This document shows positions 14,801 through 28,543 of a DNA stretch of 64,000 nt, piece after piece; position 1 is the first letter of the stretch; the number at the start of each line of letters is the position of its first letter. Position numbers and translations under genes: made by a program. The DNA is from Echinometra lucunter (Eukaryota > Echinodermata > Echinoidea > Camarodonta > Echinometridae): positions 1,573,635-1,637,634 of the forward strand of contig CM057171.1 of NCBI GenBank assembly GCA_029962745.1, read 5' to 3'. A model generated the notes under the pieces. That model had not been told where the DNA came from, ran no database searches, and saw nothing but the letters and a program-made list of their open reading frames with translations.

Positions 14801-17800
14801 TCATTCTCAAGATTCTTGACACGCTCCTGCAGCTGTTCATTTTCTTGGGAGGATACTTGCAGCTTGTTAGTCAAATCCTCTAGTTTCCTCTCAGCGTCCA
14901 ACCTAGCTTGATTCATCTCTTCCTCTTTGTGACTTGATGCCTTTTGCAATGATTCTACATCAGTCTTCATCTTCTCAGAGAACTCTTCCTTCTCCTTCAG
15001 AGTGTCTTCTAACCTCGTCTTCAAGTCAGTGACTTCTTTCTGGGACATCTCCAGGTTGTCCTTGAGACTAGTAACTTCCTGATTCATTTTGATCTGCATC
15101 TCATTTGACTCCTCCTTCTCTTTCTTCAGAAGCTCCTGGTAGGAGTTCTCCTTGTCCTGTACAAGCTTCAAGGAAGTCAAGAGTTGCTCCTGCAAGGATG
15201 CAGCATGATTCTCCTTCTCCTCCAACTGCTTGGTGATCTTCTCAAAGTTCTCACTTGCATCTTGAGAATTCTTCACCATCTCCTTCCTCATCTTCTCCAG
15301 CTCCTCCTGTAAGTTCTCCACCAGCTTCCCCTGCTCATCAACGCTCCTCTGGCTGCTCATCAGCTCTGTCTCCAGATCCGCTATCTGCTGAAGCAGTGAT
15401 GACATCTTGGACTCGTTCTTCCTCCCCTCTTCACTCTGTCCTTCCTTCATCAAATCCAACTCCCTATCCTTTTGTCCAATGGTTGCCTCAAGGGAATCTA
15501 TCTTATATCCCTTCTCGGACACCTCTCCTTCCAGTCTTTCAACTACCTTGCTCCTCTCCTGTAACTCTTCGCCCAACCTGGCAATCTCTTCTTCTTTCTC
15601 TTGGCATTTCTGAGCAAGTTCCCCTAGCCCCTTCTTGGTGTCTCGGATGGTGGACTCCATTTCAACTTTCTCAGCAGCAAAGATGGAGGCTTGGTTCTCC
15701 ATCTGTGAGTTGGCTTGATCTATATCCATCTGAAGCATCTCCAGGTTTGCCTCAGCCTTTTGTTTACCTTCAGTCAGCTCGGATATACTCTCCTTCAGTT
15801 CTGATATGGTGTTCTATAGAGAAAAATGCATAAGGTAAAAAAGTTTAATAGTTTCATAAAATTTACAAACAGTCCCATTATCACGACCCAATACTGAAAT
15901 ATGGTGTAAAGGCTTCAATACAAAAATAAATCATTTAGATTTTTAACACATCAGATGAATATTTACCATTTACATTTTTTCCCAGATTAGCTTAATTTAC
16001 ATCTTTTAAATGACTGCAAAACTTAACAACATGGTTAACCTTTCCTAACAACTTCCAATACTTTCTTCCACAATGAGATTATATGAATAGTACACGAGTT
16101 GTGGCAAAGTTAGTGAGAGCGTCAGTCAAAGGGTCAGGAGTTCGGTTCCCACTGATGTTGCCCGTCTCCATATGTCCATCAGCAAGACATTTAATCCACC
16201 TTTGCTGCACTCTACCCAGGTGTATAAATGGCTACCTGGCACTGCTGGGGTAATAATAATGTTTATGATAATTCATTGTAAGCACCTTGAGCACCCCTTA
16301 GGGTGGAAGCATTGCGTAGTATAAATGCCGTCATTATTAGTATTAGTAGTATTTAGTCAACTATATTTCTAAATTTTTGAAGCATATGAGAACAATTTTT
16401 ATGATTCTAACCTCAAGCTTGGCTTGTGAATCTGCTGCTTCCTGAAGGTCAGAGGTCAAGGATGCAATTTTCTCCTCCTTCTTCTCAAGATTCTCCATCA
16501 TTCCTTCCTTCTCTCTCTCCATCTCAACCAAGGATTGAAACTCTGTCTCCATCTTCCTCTTCATCTCAGCGATCTGATTTATGAGATCAGCAGTCTTTTG
16601 CTCCAAACCTGGATGGACAACAGAAACATTGAACTCTCATAATGGTTCCTAAGCATTATCAAGTGACATGAGCATTGAGAACACAGTGTAATAGTTCTGG
16701 CATAAAAAGCAGTTTCGAACAGAGACATCTCAACAGAGATAGAAACTCCTGTCTCCATCTGTTTCATCTCAGCAATCTGCTCTGTGAGGTCAGTGGTCTT
16801 TTGCTCCAAACCTGGATGGACAACAGAAGCAATGAACTCTCAATGTGACAGAGAAAAGCTGCAAGCTAATGGTTCCATAACATTATCAAGTGACATGAGC
16901 ATTGAGAAAAAGTGTAATAGTTCTGGCATAAAAACCAGCCTTGAGCAGAGGTAGAAACTCTTGTCTCCATCTGTTTCATCACAGCAATCTGCTCTGTGAG
17001 ATCAGCAGTCTTTTGCTCCAAACCTGGATGGACAACAGAAACAATGAACTCTCAATATAACAGGGAAAAGCTGCAAGCTAATGGTTCCATAACATTATCA
17101 AGTGACATGAGCATTGAGAAAAAGTGTAATAGTTCTGGCATAAAAACCAGCCTTGAACAGAGAAAGAAACTCTTGTCTCCATCTTCCTCTTCATCTCAGC
17201 GATCTGATGTGTGAGGTCAGCGGTCTTTTGTTCCAAACCTACATGGACAACAGAGAGAAATATTGAACTCTCAATGTGACAGAGAAAAGCTCCAAGCTAA
17301 TGGTTCCATAACATTATCAAGTGACATGAGCACTGAGAAAAAGTGTAATAGTTCTGGCATAAAAAGCAGTTTTGAACAGAGATATCTCAACAGAGATAGA
17401 AATTCTTGTCTACATCTTTTTCATCTCAGCCATCTGCTCTGTGAGGTCAGCGGTGTTTTGCTCCAAACCTGGATGGGCAGAAGAAAAATTTAGCTCTCAA
17501 TGTGACTGAGAAAAGCTTAAATCTCATAGTTACGTCTGTGCAATGCACCAAACAAAAACAGAATACTATCACATTTTTATGGATTTCTGAAAATGAAAAA
17601 AAAAACAACAAAAAACGGAAAATTCTCTCCCCGAATAAATGAACGAATGAATGAAACGAGATAGAAAGAAGGAAAGAAATTAATAAATAAAAACACTGGG
17701 ATATCTTACCATCTTTTTCCTCTTCCAGTTGAACCATTTTGAGCTCTGTTGCCACCTTCTCCTCTGCCAAGCCTGCCCTCGCCTGTTCCGTCTCAGTCAA

Positions 17801-20800
17801 TGTATTCTTTGTTTCTTCCAGTGAGGTTTCTAGTGAGCTGATCTTCTCATCTTGCTCGGCCTGTAACACAGAAGAAACTATGAATACTTTTAATATGTTT
17901 TTCTAACTTGTCACGGACTAAAACTACTGACCTTATCATTTCTTGCTAAGGGATATGTCCCACAACTAAGAGGAACAATGAATGGAATTATTGCAGGCAA
18001 GTTTAAAGAATTTCTATATAGTTTACAACTGTTATTCATTGTCACTTATATGAATTACATAACATTTAAAAGCTACCAAATATGAATTCACAGTACATGC
18101 AATATATAGTCTGCACAGGCAAAGGGGAACTTGTTAGATCAAAGGGATGTAGCAGGCACATGTATGATACATGCAACACATAGAAAAACAAATGTAGGTG
18201 TTTTATAAGGATAATATAAATACAAGCAGCCGGGGGGAGGAATATAAATGAACAAATCAAACAAATCATTATGCTCCATCAGATTTGGAAGGCTGTGTTT
18301 ATCCATCCTGGGGTTTAAAAATAAGTTGGAATTACAAAATAATGATATAAAAACCCAAATCCCACAAAAATTTGGTGCCGGTTCTGTCTCCTTGGACAAG
18401 AAGCTCTTTAACATGGCCTTCTCAATGAAGATAACACCATACAACCTTCAAGAAATCTGTGATTTTGAACAACACCAATACATCCTGTAAAATAGTGTCA
18501 ATTCACTTAAGAAAAAAAACCCTGATGTAACTAACCACTCAAATATGAATTTCTACATTCATGTAAATCACATTTCCTGCAATAATCATTCAAATATGAA
18601 GTTTAATAACATAACATATACCTAATACCAAAAAGTACTGAGGTATCAAGTATAAGTTATATTTCACATGGATGTATGATTTCATCATAAGATTGTGGAC
18701 CATGAGTAGATACACATGTGTTTGCTCAAAATTTAGGTGCTCTTTGGAACACAGAGTCACACTGTGAGAAGGTCACATTAACCCATTCATGACAGAGGTC
18801 CACATTTTGTGGTTTAGCCCAATATCTTTTGATGCAAAGCCCTAAGAATCATACCAAATACATGAACAGAAAGAGCAAAAAATTCTACACAAACTGTGCC
18901 CATTTTGATTGCGTCAATATTCGTTGTTTGATGCTGAAAATTTTTAAAAGGAAAATAAGCATTAAAATCCTTAAATTGGCAATGTGATAGAAGGTTTAAA
19001 ATCACCGTTTTCCAATGCAAATTGGCAACTTTTTGACCTTTTATACATTTTGTCAACTTATTTTTATTTCAGATACATGAAAAATGTAGCAATAAAATAA
19101 AAAATGTTGGTGTTTCCAATTTGAAGAAAAAAAGCTGATCAAATTAGGCTTCAAATAATTCCTGTCACGAATGGGTTAAAGAGAGCTTAGCCTTACTCTT
19201 GTCAATACATGGTCAGCATTCCTACCAAATTTTATACATGAGAAAAAGAAAAGCTCAACGCTATGCTCAACTCTATATAAACTGTTTTTATTAAGGAAAA
19301 CTAATGTTTTGGGATAATTTAAAAAGAACATTTTTCCTCTTTTGAAGGAACCACTGATGCATAAGAGGTACAGCATTCATTCTAATGAGATTTAACATTT
19401 TATCTTATAAACGTATGATAAAATTACATTTCTTTCCTGACTATTAAAAAATATAGTGATGGAGTTGGGCTAATCTTTATCTCATGTACTAAAGTTCCTA
19501 GCAATCAAAATGATGAAAGGTTTATAAAAAGATTTGATTGGTACAAGAACAAGCAAGTTAGAAACCAGCAAGGTTATTAAAAGTCACAAATATGAACATG
19601 TAAATAGGTTCCAAAGAAGAATTCAGAATCCTATTAAAAGGAAAACAAAACAGCCACTTCAATTCTCAAAAGATGCATGAATCATTAATAGAAAATTCAA
19701 AACATCATGAGTTTGACTTTCTTCCTGTTTACTTGATTTCACACAAACTCTATCATCACCCTGGTTTTTTGATTTTCCACTTTCTTTTGGAGCAACTTGC
19801 TATGAAGGCAGGGGCAGTGCCAGCATATTTTGATGGGAGGGGGAGGCACGATGATCCATATATGTTTTAATGAACAAATAAGGGTATTATGTAGTTGCAT
19901 GACCCAGCCTTTTCTTTCCCCATACTCTTCTTTCTTCTTCTTCTTTTTCCCCTTGTTTTTCTCATATTTTTTTCGTGGATCACTTGAAAATTCATAGCGG
20001 GAAGTCCCCCTGCCAACCCCACCCCCATAGTGGTGCCCCTGCATGAAATTGCATGAAATTTTTCCTTTAAGAACAATGAAGAATAGCTCACCAAAAGCAA
20101 GTGAAACCCAAGAGGAGTGATTAGAAGAAAAGAAACTATGGCTGGAATTCACACAAGAGATTTAAACAGTTTAAACCTCTTCCTGGTGTTTTTAAGCATA
20201 CATGCACTCAGAATCCGATCCAATTATCTATTTTCTTTAAGTGTGTGCAGAGACAATATGCGCCTATTTACATGTATACCTATTTTAGTACACTAACCGA
20301 GGTTTAAAATACCCCATGGTTTAAACCTCTTTGTGAATTCCAGCCAATATGTACGTGTAATATAGATCTGAAAGCCATATAGTCATTAGGTACAAGATAT
20401 CTTGCAGATGAAAGATGAAAGGAACAAGGGGGGGGGGCAGGGGAAAGAAACATAAATTAGAGATGCATGCAAACAATGAATAACAAATTAAGGATGAAGA
20501 AATATAAACGGACAATAACAAGTGTAGAATACTGTATAAGCCAATATTTTAGCGTACAGATATTTTAGCGATTTGGGACAAGTTTAACATATTAGCGAGT
20601 TATTATTTTCACGTTTTGAATAATGTTTCCTTACTTAAATATATGCATATTGCTAAGTGGAAATTTTAGCGAGGACATCATCGCGAAATTAGCGAAAATT
20701 AAACCACTGCGAAAATTTCAGCTTATACAGTAATGTCATGATCAACTTGTCAAGTGGATTTTTTTTTCTAACTGTAGATTAAGTCTATCCCTGGGAAAAA

Positions 20801-23800
20801 GAAAGGTGATGTAGAAAAGTGACGATACTAGAAGGTTCTATCTATAAAACATATTTCTGTAGAAAAGGATGAGACCATACAAGACAGTGACTGCTACAGA
20901 CAGGCAGATACAAAGAGACATACAGACATGTACAGGTGCAACTTTAACCCATTGGGACAGGAATTATTTGAAGCCTAATTTAATCAGCTTTTATTCTTCA
21001 AATTGGCAACACCAACATTTTTTTATTTTATTGCTACACTTTTCTTATGAAACATCATGTATCTGAAATGAATATAAATTGACAGAAATTATGATGAGAA
21101 GTCGAAAAGTTGCCAATTTGCAGGGGAAAACGGTGATTTTAAACCTTCTATCACATTGCCAATTTAAGGATTTTAATGCTTATTTTCCTTTAAAAAATCT
21201 TCGGTATCAAACAACGAATACTGACGCAACCAAAATGGGCACAGTTTGCGTAGAATTTTTTGCTCTTTCTGCTCATGTATATAGTATGATTTTTAGGGCT
21301 TTGCATCAAAAGATATTAGGCCAAACCACAAAATGTGGACTTCTGTCACGAATGGGTTAAGCAATACAGATAGATGGACAGGTATATGGACAGGCAAAGT
21401 GACTGAAAGACATGCACACTGACACTCACTATGGACATGACGGACAAAGAAAGCGGACAAAATAAACAACCCCTCATTCTACCCTTCACAATGGTTCTGG
21501 TAGTCAAAAGAACATCCCTTCACTGCTATTGTCTAAAATACATGGAACAGGTGTCACGTGCAAATTCACCTGGAACTACATGATTAAACATAATAGCTGT
21601 GAAGGGATGTTCTTTTCACTACCAGAACCATTGTGAAGGGCAGAATGAGAGGTTGTTTATTTTGTCCGCTTTCTTTGTCCGCCATGTTCATAGTGACTGT
21701 ACAACATACAGATGTAGAGACAGACAAAGTAAAAGATGAACACAGACAGTATTAACATACACAGAACACATACATGTAATCAGACAGATGAACAAAGATA
21801 CATGTGGATATAGAAGACTAGGAAGACATGAGAACAAGCAAAGAAACAGTTAAATCAGGAACTGTCCTGAACTGATTATGTCAGCTTTTTCATGGCAAGA
21901 AACATTCAGTCATTTAACTCATTCATGACAGGATTTATTTAAAGCCTAATTTGATCAGCTTTTATTCTTCAAATTGGCAACACCAACATTTTTATTTTAT
22001 TGCTACATTTTTCTTATAAAACGTCATGTATCTGAAATGAATATAAATTGACAGAAATTATGATGAGAAGTCAAAAAGTTGCCAATTTGCAGAAAAGATC
22101 TTTGATTTTAAACATTCCATCGCATTGCCAATTTAAGGATTTTAATGCTTATTTCCCTTTGAAACTTTTTCAGCATCAAACAACAAATACTGATGCAACC
22201 AAAATGGGCACAGTACGTGTAGGATTTTCTTTCTGCTCATGTATTTGGGATGATTTTTAAGGCTCTGCATCAAAAGGTTATTTGGCCAAACCACAAAATG
22301 TGGACCCTCTGTCACGAATGGGTTAAAAAGTGCAGTGTTCTATTCAATGACATGTAGTTTGTCACATGAGCCTCCACAATTCTGGTCTAGTGAGAAACTT
22401 TCATTTACACTGATCTGCATGGTTTTACAATAACACAATGATACAGACAGACAAAACTGAACATGCAGAGAGATTATCATGTGCATGCCTAGCAGAAAGA
22501 TGTATGAACAAATGATCTACATTTCATGAAAAACACATTCAACAGTTTGGAACGTTCTTTGCGTTTACACAACAAATTTCGGCCAGTAGATCATCTGTAT
22601 TGTTAAACAAGGGTGTGATTACTCAATAATATATACTGTTTCAAAATTTTAAAAAAAAAGAAAAAAGTTATGCTTTCTTTCTTCTGCTAAGCCCATGACA
22701 AGATAAACATGCATGCTGAGAGAAAGACATACAAGCAGATAACACATTCAGACGAACAGACACACAATCACGCAGACAAACAGAAAAGCAGACAAACATG
22801 CTTAGAAAAGGGATACGAGCAGATAAGACATTCATACAAACACACATGCGGACAAACAGACAAGCAGACAAACATGTATAAAGAAAGATATACAAGCAGA
22901 TAAAACATTCAGACAAACAGACACACAGTCATTCAGACAAACATACATGCAGTCATGCAGACAAACAGACAAGCAATAAGACAACTCTTCATTTTGGGAA
23001 TGCTGACCATGTATGATTGAGATGATTTTCTAAAGTCAGTAAGCTCCACCAGACGAGATTCCACACTGACCCTTGATTTAACCTCTTGGTCGCATCGCTC
23101 CTCGGCTTCCACCAGTTTGGCACGGACATCGTCGACCATGGAGCTTAGTTCATTGATCTTGTCTTGCTCTGCTTGGTTATGGTTGACTTGATTCTAAAAA
23201 AAAGACAGAACAATCAGAAATGATGGTCATACGGCATCCCCATCTGTTTCCTACCCTAACCCAACTCCTCACTTTGACCCTGGACTCCACAATATCACTC
23301 TAACCCTGAAACGTAACCTAAATCCCAACTGCAACCCTATTACCTACGTGTGTCTTAAAACCCAATCGCATCCTTAACCCAAATCTGATTTGGAAATACA
23401 GTCAATAGGTCAAATCACTGCAATGATTTGTTTGAGAAATGAAAAATTGTTAAGGCCATGATTAGTATCACACCATCACCACCATCACCACCATTGGCAT
23501 CACCATCATCATCATCATCAACATCATCATCATAATCATCATCACCATCCACTTACCTGTTCAACTTGTAAAGTAAGTTCCTCTATCCTCTCTTCCAGTT
23601 TCATCTTTTCTTCTCCTGTTTCTTGCATCATCTTCAGAACTTCTCCTTTCTCCTCCTCAACCATCTTCACCTTCTCTTCCTTCTGACTCAAAATCTTCTC
23701 AAGATTTTCTGAAGTATGGAGAAATAGTTTGATACAAGAAAATGGAAGAAATATTCCATGCTTCTAAAATGTACTCAAGAACATTTCCAACAATGATAAG

Positions 23801-25528
23801 AGGTATTATTGAAAAATATTGTTAGAAAATTTTGAAGCTATCATTACTGTATGTATAATAACTAGCTTAAGCATATACCGGTAAAGCATATAAGCCAGAG
23901 TCTGATATAACACCATTGTCCATTTTAAGAAAATACAGTAGTAAAGATAAATTAATGGCAAGAGGCAACATTGGAAGAAGAAGAAGAAAAAAAAAACAAA
24001 CGATCTTTAGCTTTTAAGTTACCCTGATGCATACTCACCGATCTGTACATTATAAGGTACAAAAATGGCAAGCCTATTTTGCCTTATGAGTGAGCCTCTT
24101 AACGTTTTTACATTATAACAACTGTCAAAAACTTACTTTCAAACTTTGAAAATATACATGTTCATTCTATGTAATACCTTTTCTTTCATCATGTATGTAT
24201 CAGCATGATGCATTGTGCTATATGAAAAAAATATACTAAATGAAAACCAAACAAAACTACAAAGTAAGAATTGAACTTACCAATTTGTGCTTTGGTCTCA
24301 TCAAAGTCGACCAGTCTGAGTTGTAGGTTGCCCTTCTCATCTTCTAGCTCTGCGACCTTGTTCTTCAAATCATTGACCTCCTCAACAAGAGAATCAACCT
24401 ATAACAAAGAAATAAAACAACAACCATTTATAAATACAGAAACTGTTATTACTTCATTCCCACTTATACATATACAAGCTTATCTCAATATAAATTTGTA
24501 CTCCACAATAGCAAGTGAATACTAGGCTTTAATAGCTTTTGTATGTATAAGCTGGGACTGGACCAGTATAGATCATTCATACATGTCATGAGATGAAAAT
24601 AATTATTCAAAATTTTACTTTCAACTCTGAATCCCACATTTGTGGCACAGTACTAGCTGAAGAGTCCCTGAAACAGTAATCTAGCAAATTGAAGAAAATT
24701 AAATCTTGCTTAGAGCGGTCACCGTATAAAACCCTTGGGAATGAGGAAATTCAGTTAGTCAACGGATTAAAATCATTACCAAGGGAATCAACCTATAACA
24801 AAGAAATAAAACAATAATTTTAATAATTCATAAACAGAAGCACCCTTGTTACCTTTTTCTTAAAATCTTTAATAACAAGTTAGGGTATCAACCTATAAAA
24901 CAAAGAAGTCAGACTAATCAAACTACAAAACAGAAAAACCTGTGCTACCATTGCACCACCCCCCTCGGGAAGGGAATTCCCAAAGTACATGTATGTACAA
25001 TGTACATGTGTATATTAGCAAATTCATTGTTACCCTATCATATTTAGATGAAATGAAATCAGAATGCAAATGCAAAGGGACTTTACATTTGAAGACAAAA
25101 ATATGTTATCCTAAATAAACTAGACAAAATAGTTTACAGTGGTCATACAAAGTTCTGCTTTTCAAGATGAAACGTATGTACATGTATTGTAATCCCTTTA
25201 CTCATGATCTGCATTCAAACCAACAACACTCACATTTTCATTACTGATATCTGTTCAATGGAAGAGTTGATTAATCCTTGCAAAATAAATACAATTACTC
25301 CAGATCTTTGGAAGAATGCTCAGCATCTTAAAAAGCACAGTGTAATGTAAAGACAATGAAATTCTCCTTCCTCCAATAACTCATATCTCTAGTACATTGC
25401 TTTACATTGTACATACATGTACAACACAGCACAATACACCATATGCAATGCAATGCAACGTCATCAGTATAAAGTACCAACATTTGATTAACACTTTCAA
25501 ATGGCAAGTTTGTTTATAACAGATGGGT

Positions 25529-25562
<34 letters not shown>

Positions 25563-28507
25563 ATGGATAATGGATGTGTCAATAACAAGGTCAATACTGA
25601 GAACTATTCATTCAAATGAAAAGAATGAATAATTGTGTGCTTTTCTTTCCATTACTGTTATTAAATGGAACATTGAACACATTGGAGGTTTGTTAGTGGT
25701 TTTTACATAAGTCCATGTATGTGAATATTTAATATTTACTAGTCTACATTTCAGTGACTTAGGGTTTGGTAAGTAATTCCTACAAAAATAATAATTCTGA
25801 ATATAATACTCCAAAATCCAAATCATAAATATATCAAAGACAACGCAAGTTTTAACCACAATGGAGACATCCCCCCAAGTAATCCTTATTTCTGCCAAAA
25901 TAAAATTACCATAACATCCACTCATCCTGTGTACTCGGTCAATGAATTGACCTCGTCCCGCAAATGTGACAAGTCTGTGTCGAAACTAAATAGCATGCTT
26001 TATTGTGTCTTACTCGACGGCATGCTGTCGACCTACAAGTCCGATAAGCGTCAGTTTTTTTTCTTAAAATTCACCATTTTCAGTTCATTCATCAGATATG
26101 GAGCGAGAATTGCCGTGAATTTTTTGAAAACGTCTGCAAGATCGCTCACATCTAGTCGCGCATTGTTGCGCATGCGCAAGCTAGTCGCCATTTTCTATCT
26201 GCATTTCAATGGAAACGTAAACAAGCGGTGAGTTTTTCCAGCTACCCTACAATAGATTTAGATCTAAATTTTGGTTTTCGTACGTCTGATTTTTAGTCCC
26301 AAGTGTTAGTCAGGTTCGTGATGACCACAGCCGATAGCTACAAGGCTGGTGGTGTCATTGGCCCACGGGAAAGTGATTTTCCAGGGGTTGTTTTGAAGTG
26401 CCAAGATGCTTGCTATGTACAAATAGGGGGTAAAAACGCTGGACGTCATGGAGAGTAAATAGCGTTAGCGTTTTTTTTACTCTCCAGACGTCCCTGGACT
26501 AGGGGAGGGGCAGTAGAACAGTGTAAGCAAACAATACTCCTCCCTCATCTACTGTCTCTCTCACAATTTCTACTGAAAAAACTCATTCGTAAAAACCTAG
26601 TTAACGTCACATTGGGTAGCAAGTTGTCACTCATGTAAATCTAAAGAGACCTTGATCTTCAAGTCCATACCTCCAGTTGTTGATGATCCATATGCGAAAA
26701 GACATATGTGAAATGACCTTCCATTGCTGACACAGTATTTGATAGAAATGTCATCAAATGCAATCCAGATATCCACACAATTTCCACAAATCTGACAATC
26801 ATCCAAACTGTCCACATTCTCTCAGCATCATTGAAGAATGCAAGATTTTGGTATATGATGGCTTCGTCAAACAGTTTTAAATTCAGTCAGTAAATAAGGG
26901 CAAGTAATAGACAATGCTCTCCTACCACAGCTTGGATTTTTGAAACTCATTAGTATGCACATGGAACAGTTCACATATCAAACATTCTCTAATTCATCTT
27001 AGACTAGCTTCCTCATGCTCGTCAAACAGAACAACTGCTTACTTTACCAATACAAACATAATGTAATGTTGATACAAGAATGTTCTGAATACAGTGTGTA
27101 CGCCTAAGGTGGCTGCATTACAAAACTGCAACTGCATGCTTTAAAAACATATATAAATTTGAATGAGAGCACCAGTTTTGTTGCATGCATTCAATCTTCA
27201 AAGACATTCTGACCAGCAATAAATCCTTGAATGACAGAAGCACCTGTTCCAACTTCCAAGTCATTGTAATTCAAATAATTTCTCAAAAGCAGGTATGCAG
27301 ATTGGTCATGGAAGTTGGCACATGCGTGAGTTGGTTATATTTGCATGAATAGCAATTGCATTGCATATCTTCTAGCTGCATGTAGCTTGTTTACATAATG
27401 GCTACTGTGTCAACTTATAAATGAAATATGTGTGAGAAAATGCAGATGTTACTTCTCAGTCCCTATACATGTAAGCATGTGAAAAAAGATTTGGTCAGAC
27501 CTTACTAATAATGAAAACCAGATTAAAAGATATCCAATTAAAGCTACATGTACATCCTAAAGCTACATGTACAGCTGTTCAACTATTCACAAACTTGGAC
27601 ATCATCATAATCACTACACACATGTGGGAAGATGTACCTCAAACTAAAAATCATGTTATCAATATTGTTATCAGTGAGATCTGAGCAGTCCTTTATCAAA
27701 AGAAGAAGAAGAAGAAAAATATCATAGATATCTTAGTCATATTACTCCAACACCCCCCCTCATATCATAGAAATCTTAGTCACATTACTCCAACACCCCC
27801 CCCCTCATATCATAGAAATCTTAGTCACATTACTCCAACACCCCCCCTCATATCATAGAAATCTTAGTCACATTACTCCAACACCCCCCCCCCTCATATC
27901 ATAGAAATCTTAGTCACATTACTCCAACACCCCCCCTCATATCATAGAAATCTTAGTCACATTACTCCAACACCCCCCCCCTCATATCATAGAAATCTTA
28001 GTCACATTACTCCAACACCCCCCCTCATATCATAGAAATCTTAGTCACATTACTCCAACACCCCCCCCTCATATCATAGAAATCTTAGTCACATTACTCC
28101 AACACCCCCCCTCATATCATAGAAATCTTAGTCACATTACTCCAACACCCCCCCCTCATATCATAGAAATCTTAGTCACATTACTCCAACACCCCCCCTC
28201 ATATCATAGAAATCTTAGTCACATTACTCCAACACCCCCCCCCTCATATCATAGAAATCTTAGTCACATTACTCCAACACCCCCCCCCCTCATATCATAG
28301 AAATCTTAGTCACATTACTCCAACACCCCCCCCCCCCTCATATCATAGAAATCTTAGGTCACATTACTCCAACACCCCCCCCTCATATCATAGAAATCTT
28401 AGTCACATTACTCCAACACCCCCCCCTCATATCATAGAAATCTTAGTCACATTACTCCAACACCCCCCCCCCTCATATCATAGAAATCTTAGTCATATTA
28501 CTCCAAC

Positions 28508-28543
<36 letters not shown>

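Larger units (their letters stand above)
24916..27709. other. large intron interior, mostly featureless
   Basis: Part of the 5.1-kb intron between exons 8 and 9. Apart from a (CT)n run at 25532-25559 and the items listed separately at 26140 and 26437, I see only AT-rich sequence. Confidence 0.5.

Noticed and set aside
9718..15833. Plus-strand Ser/Leu-rich ORFs opposite exons 14 and 15
   Set aside because: Antisense shadows of long coiled-coil exons; composition explained by Glu/Lys codons on the other strand.
27710..28541. CRISPR-like 45-bp repeats
   Set aside because: Spacers are only variable C runs; a minisatellite.
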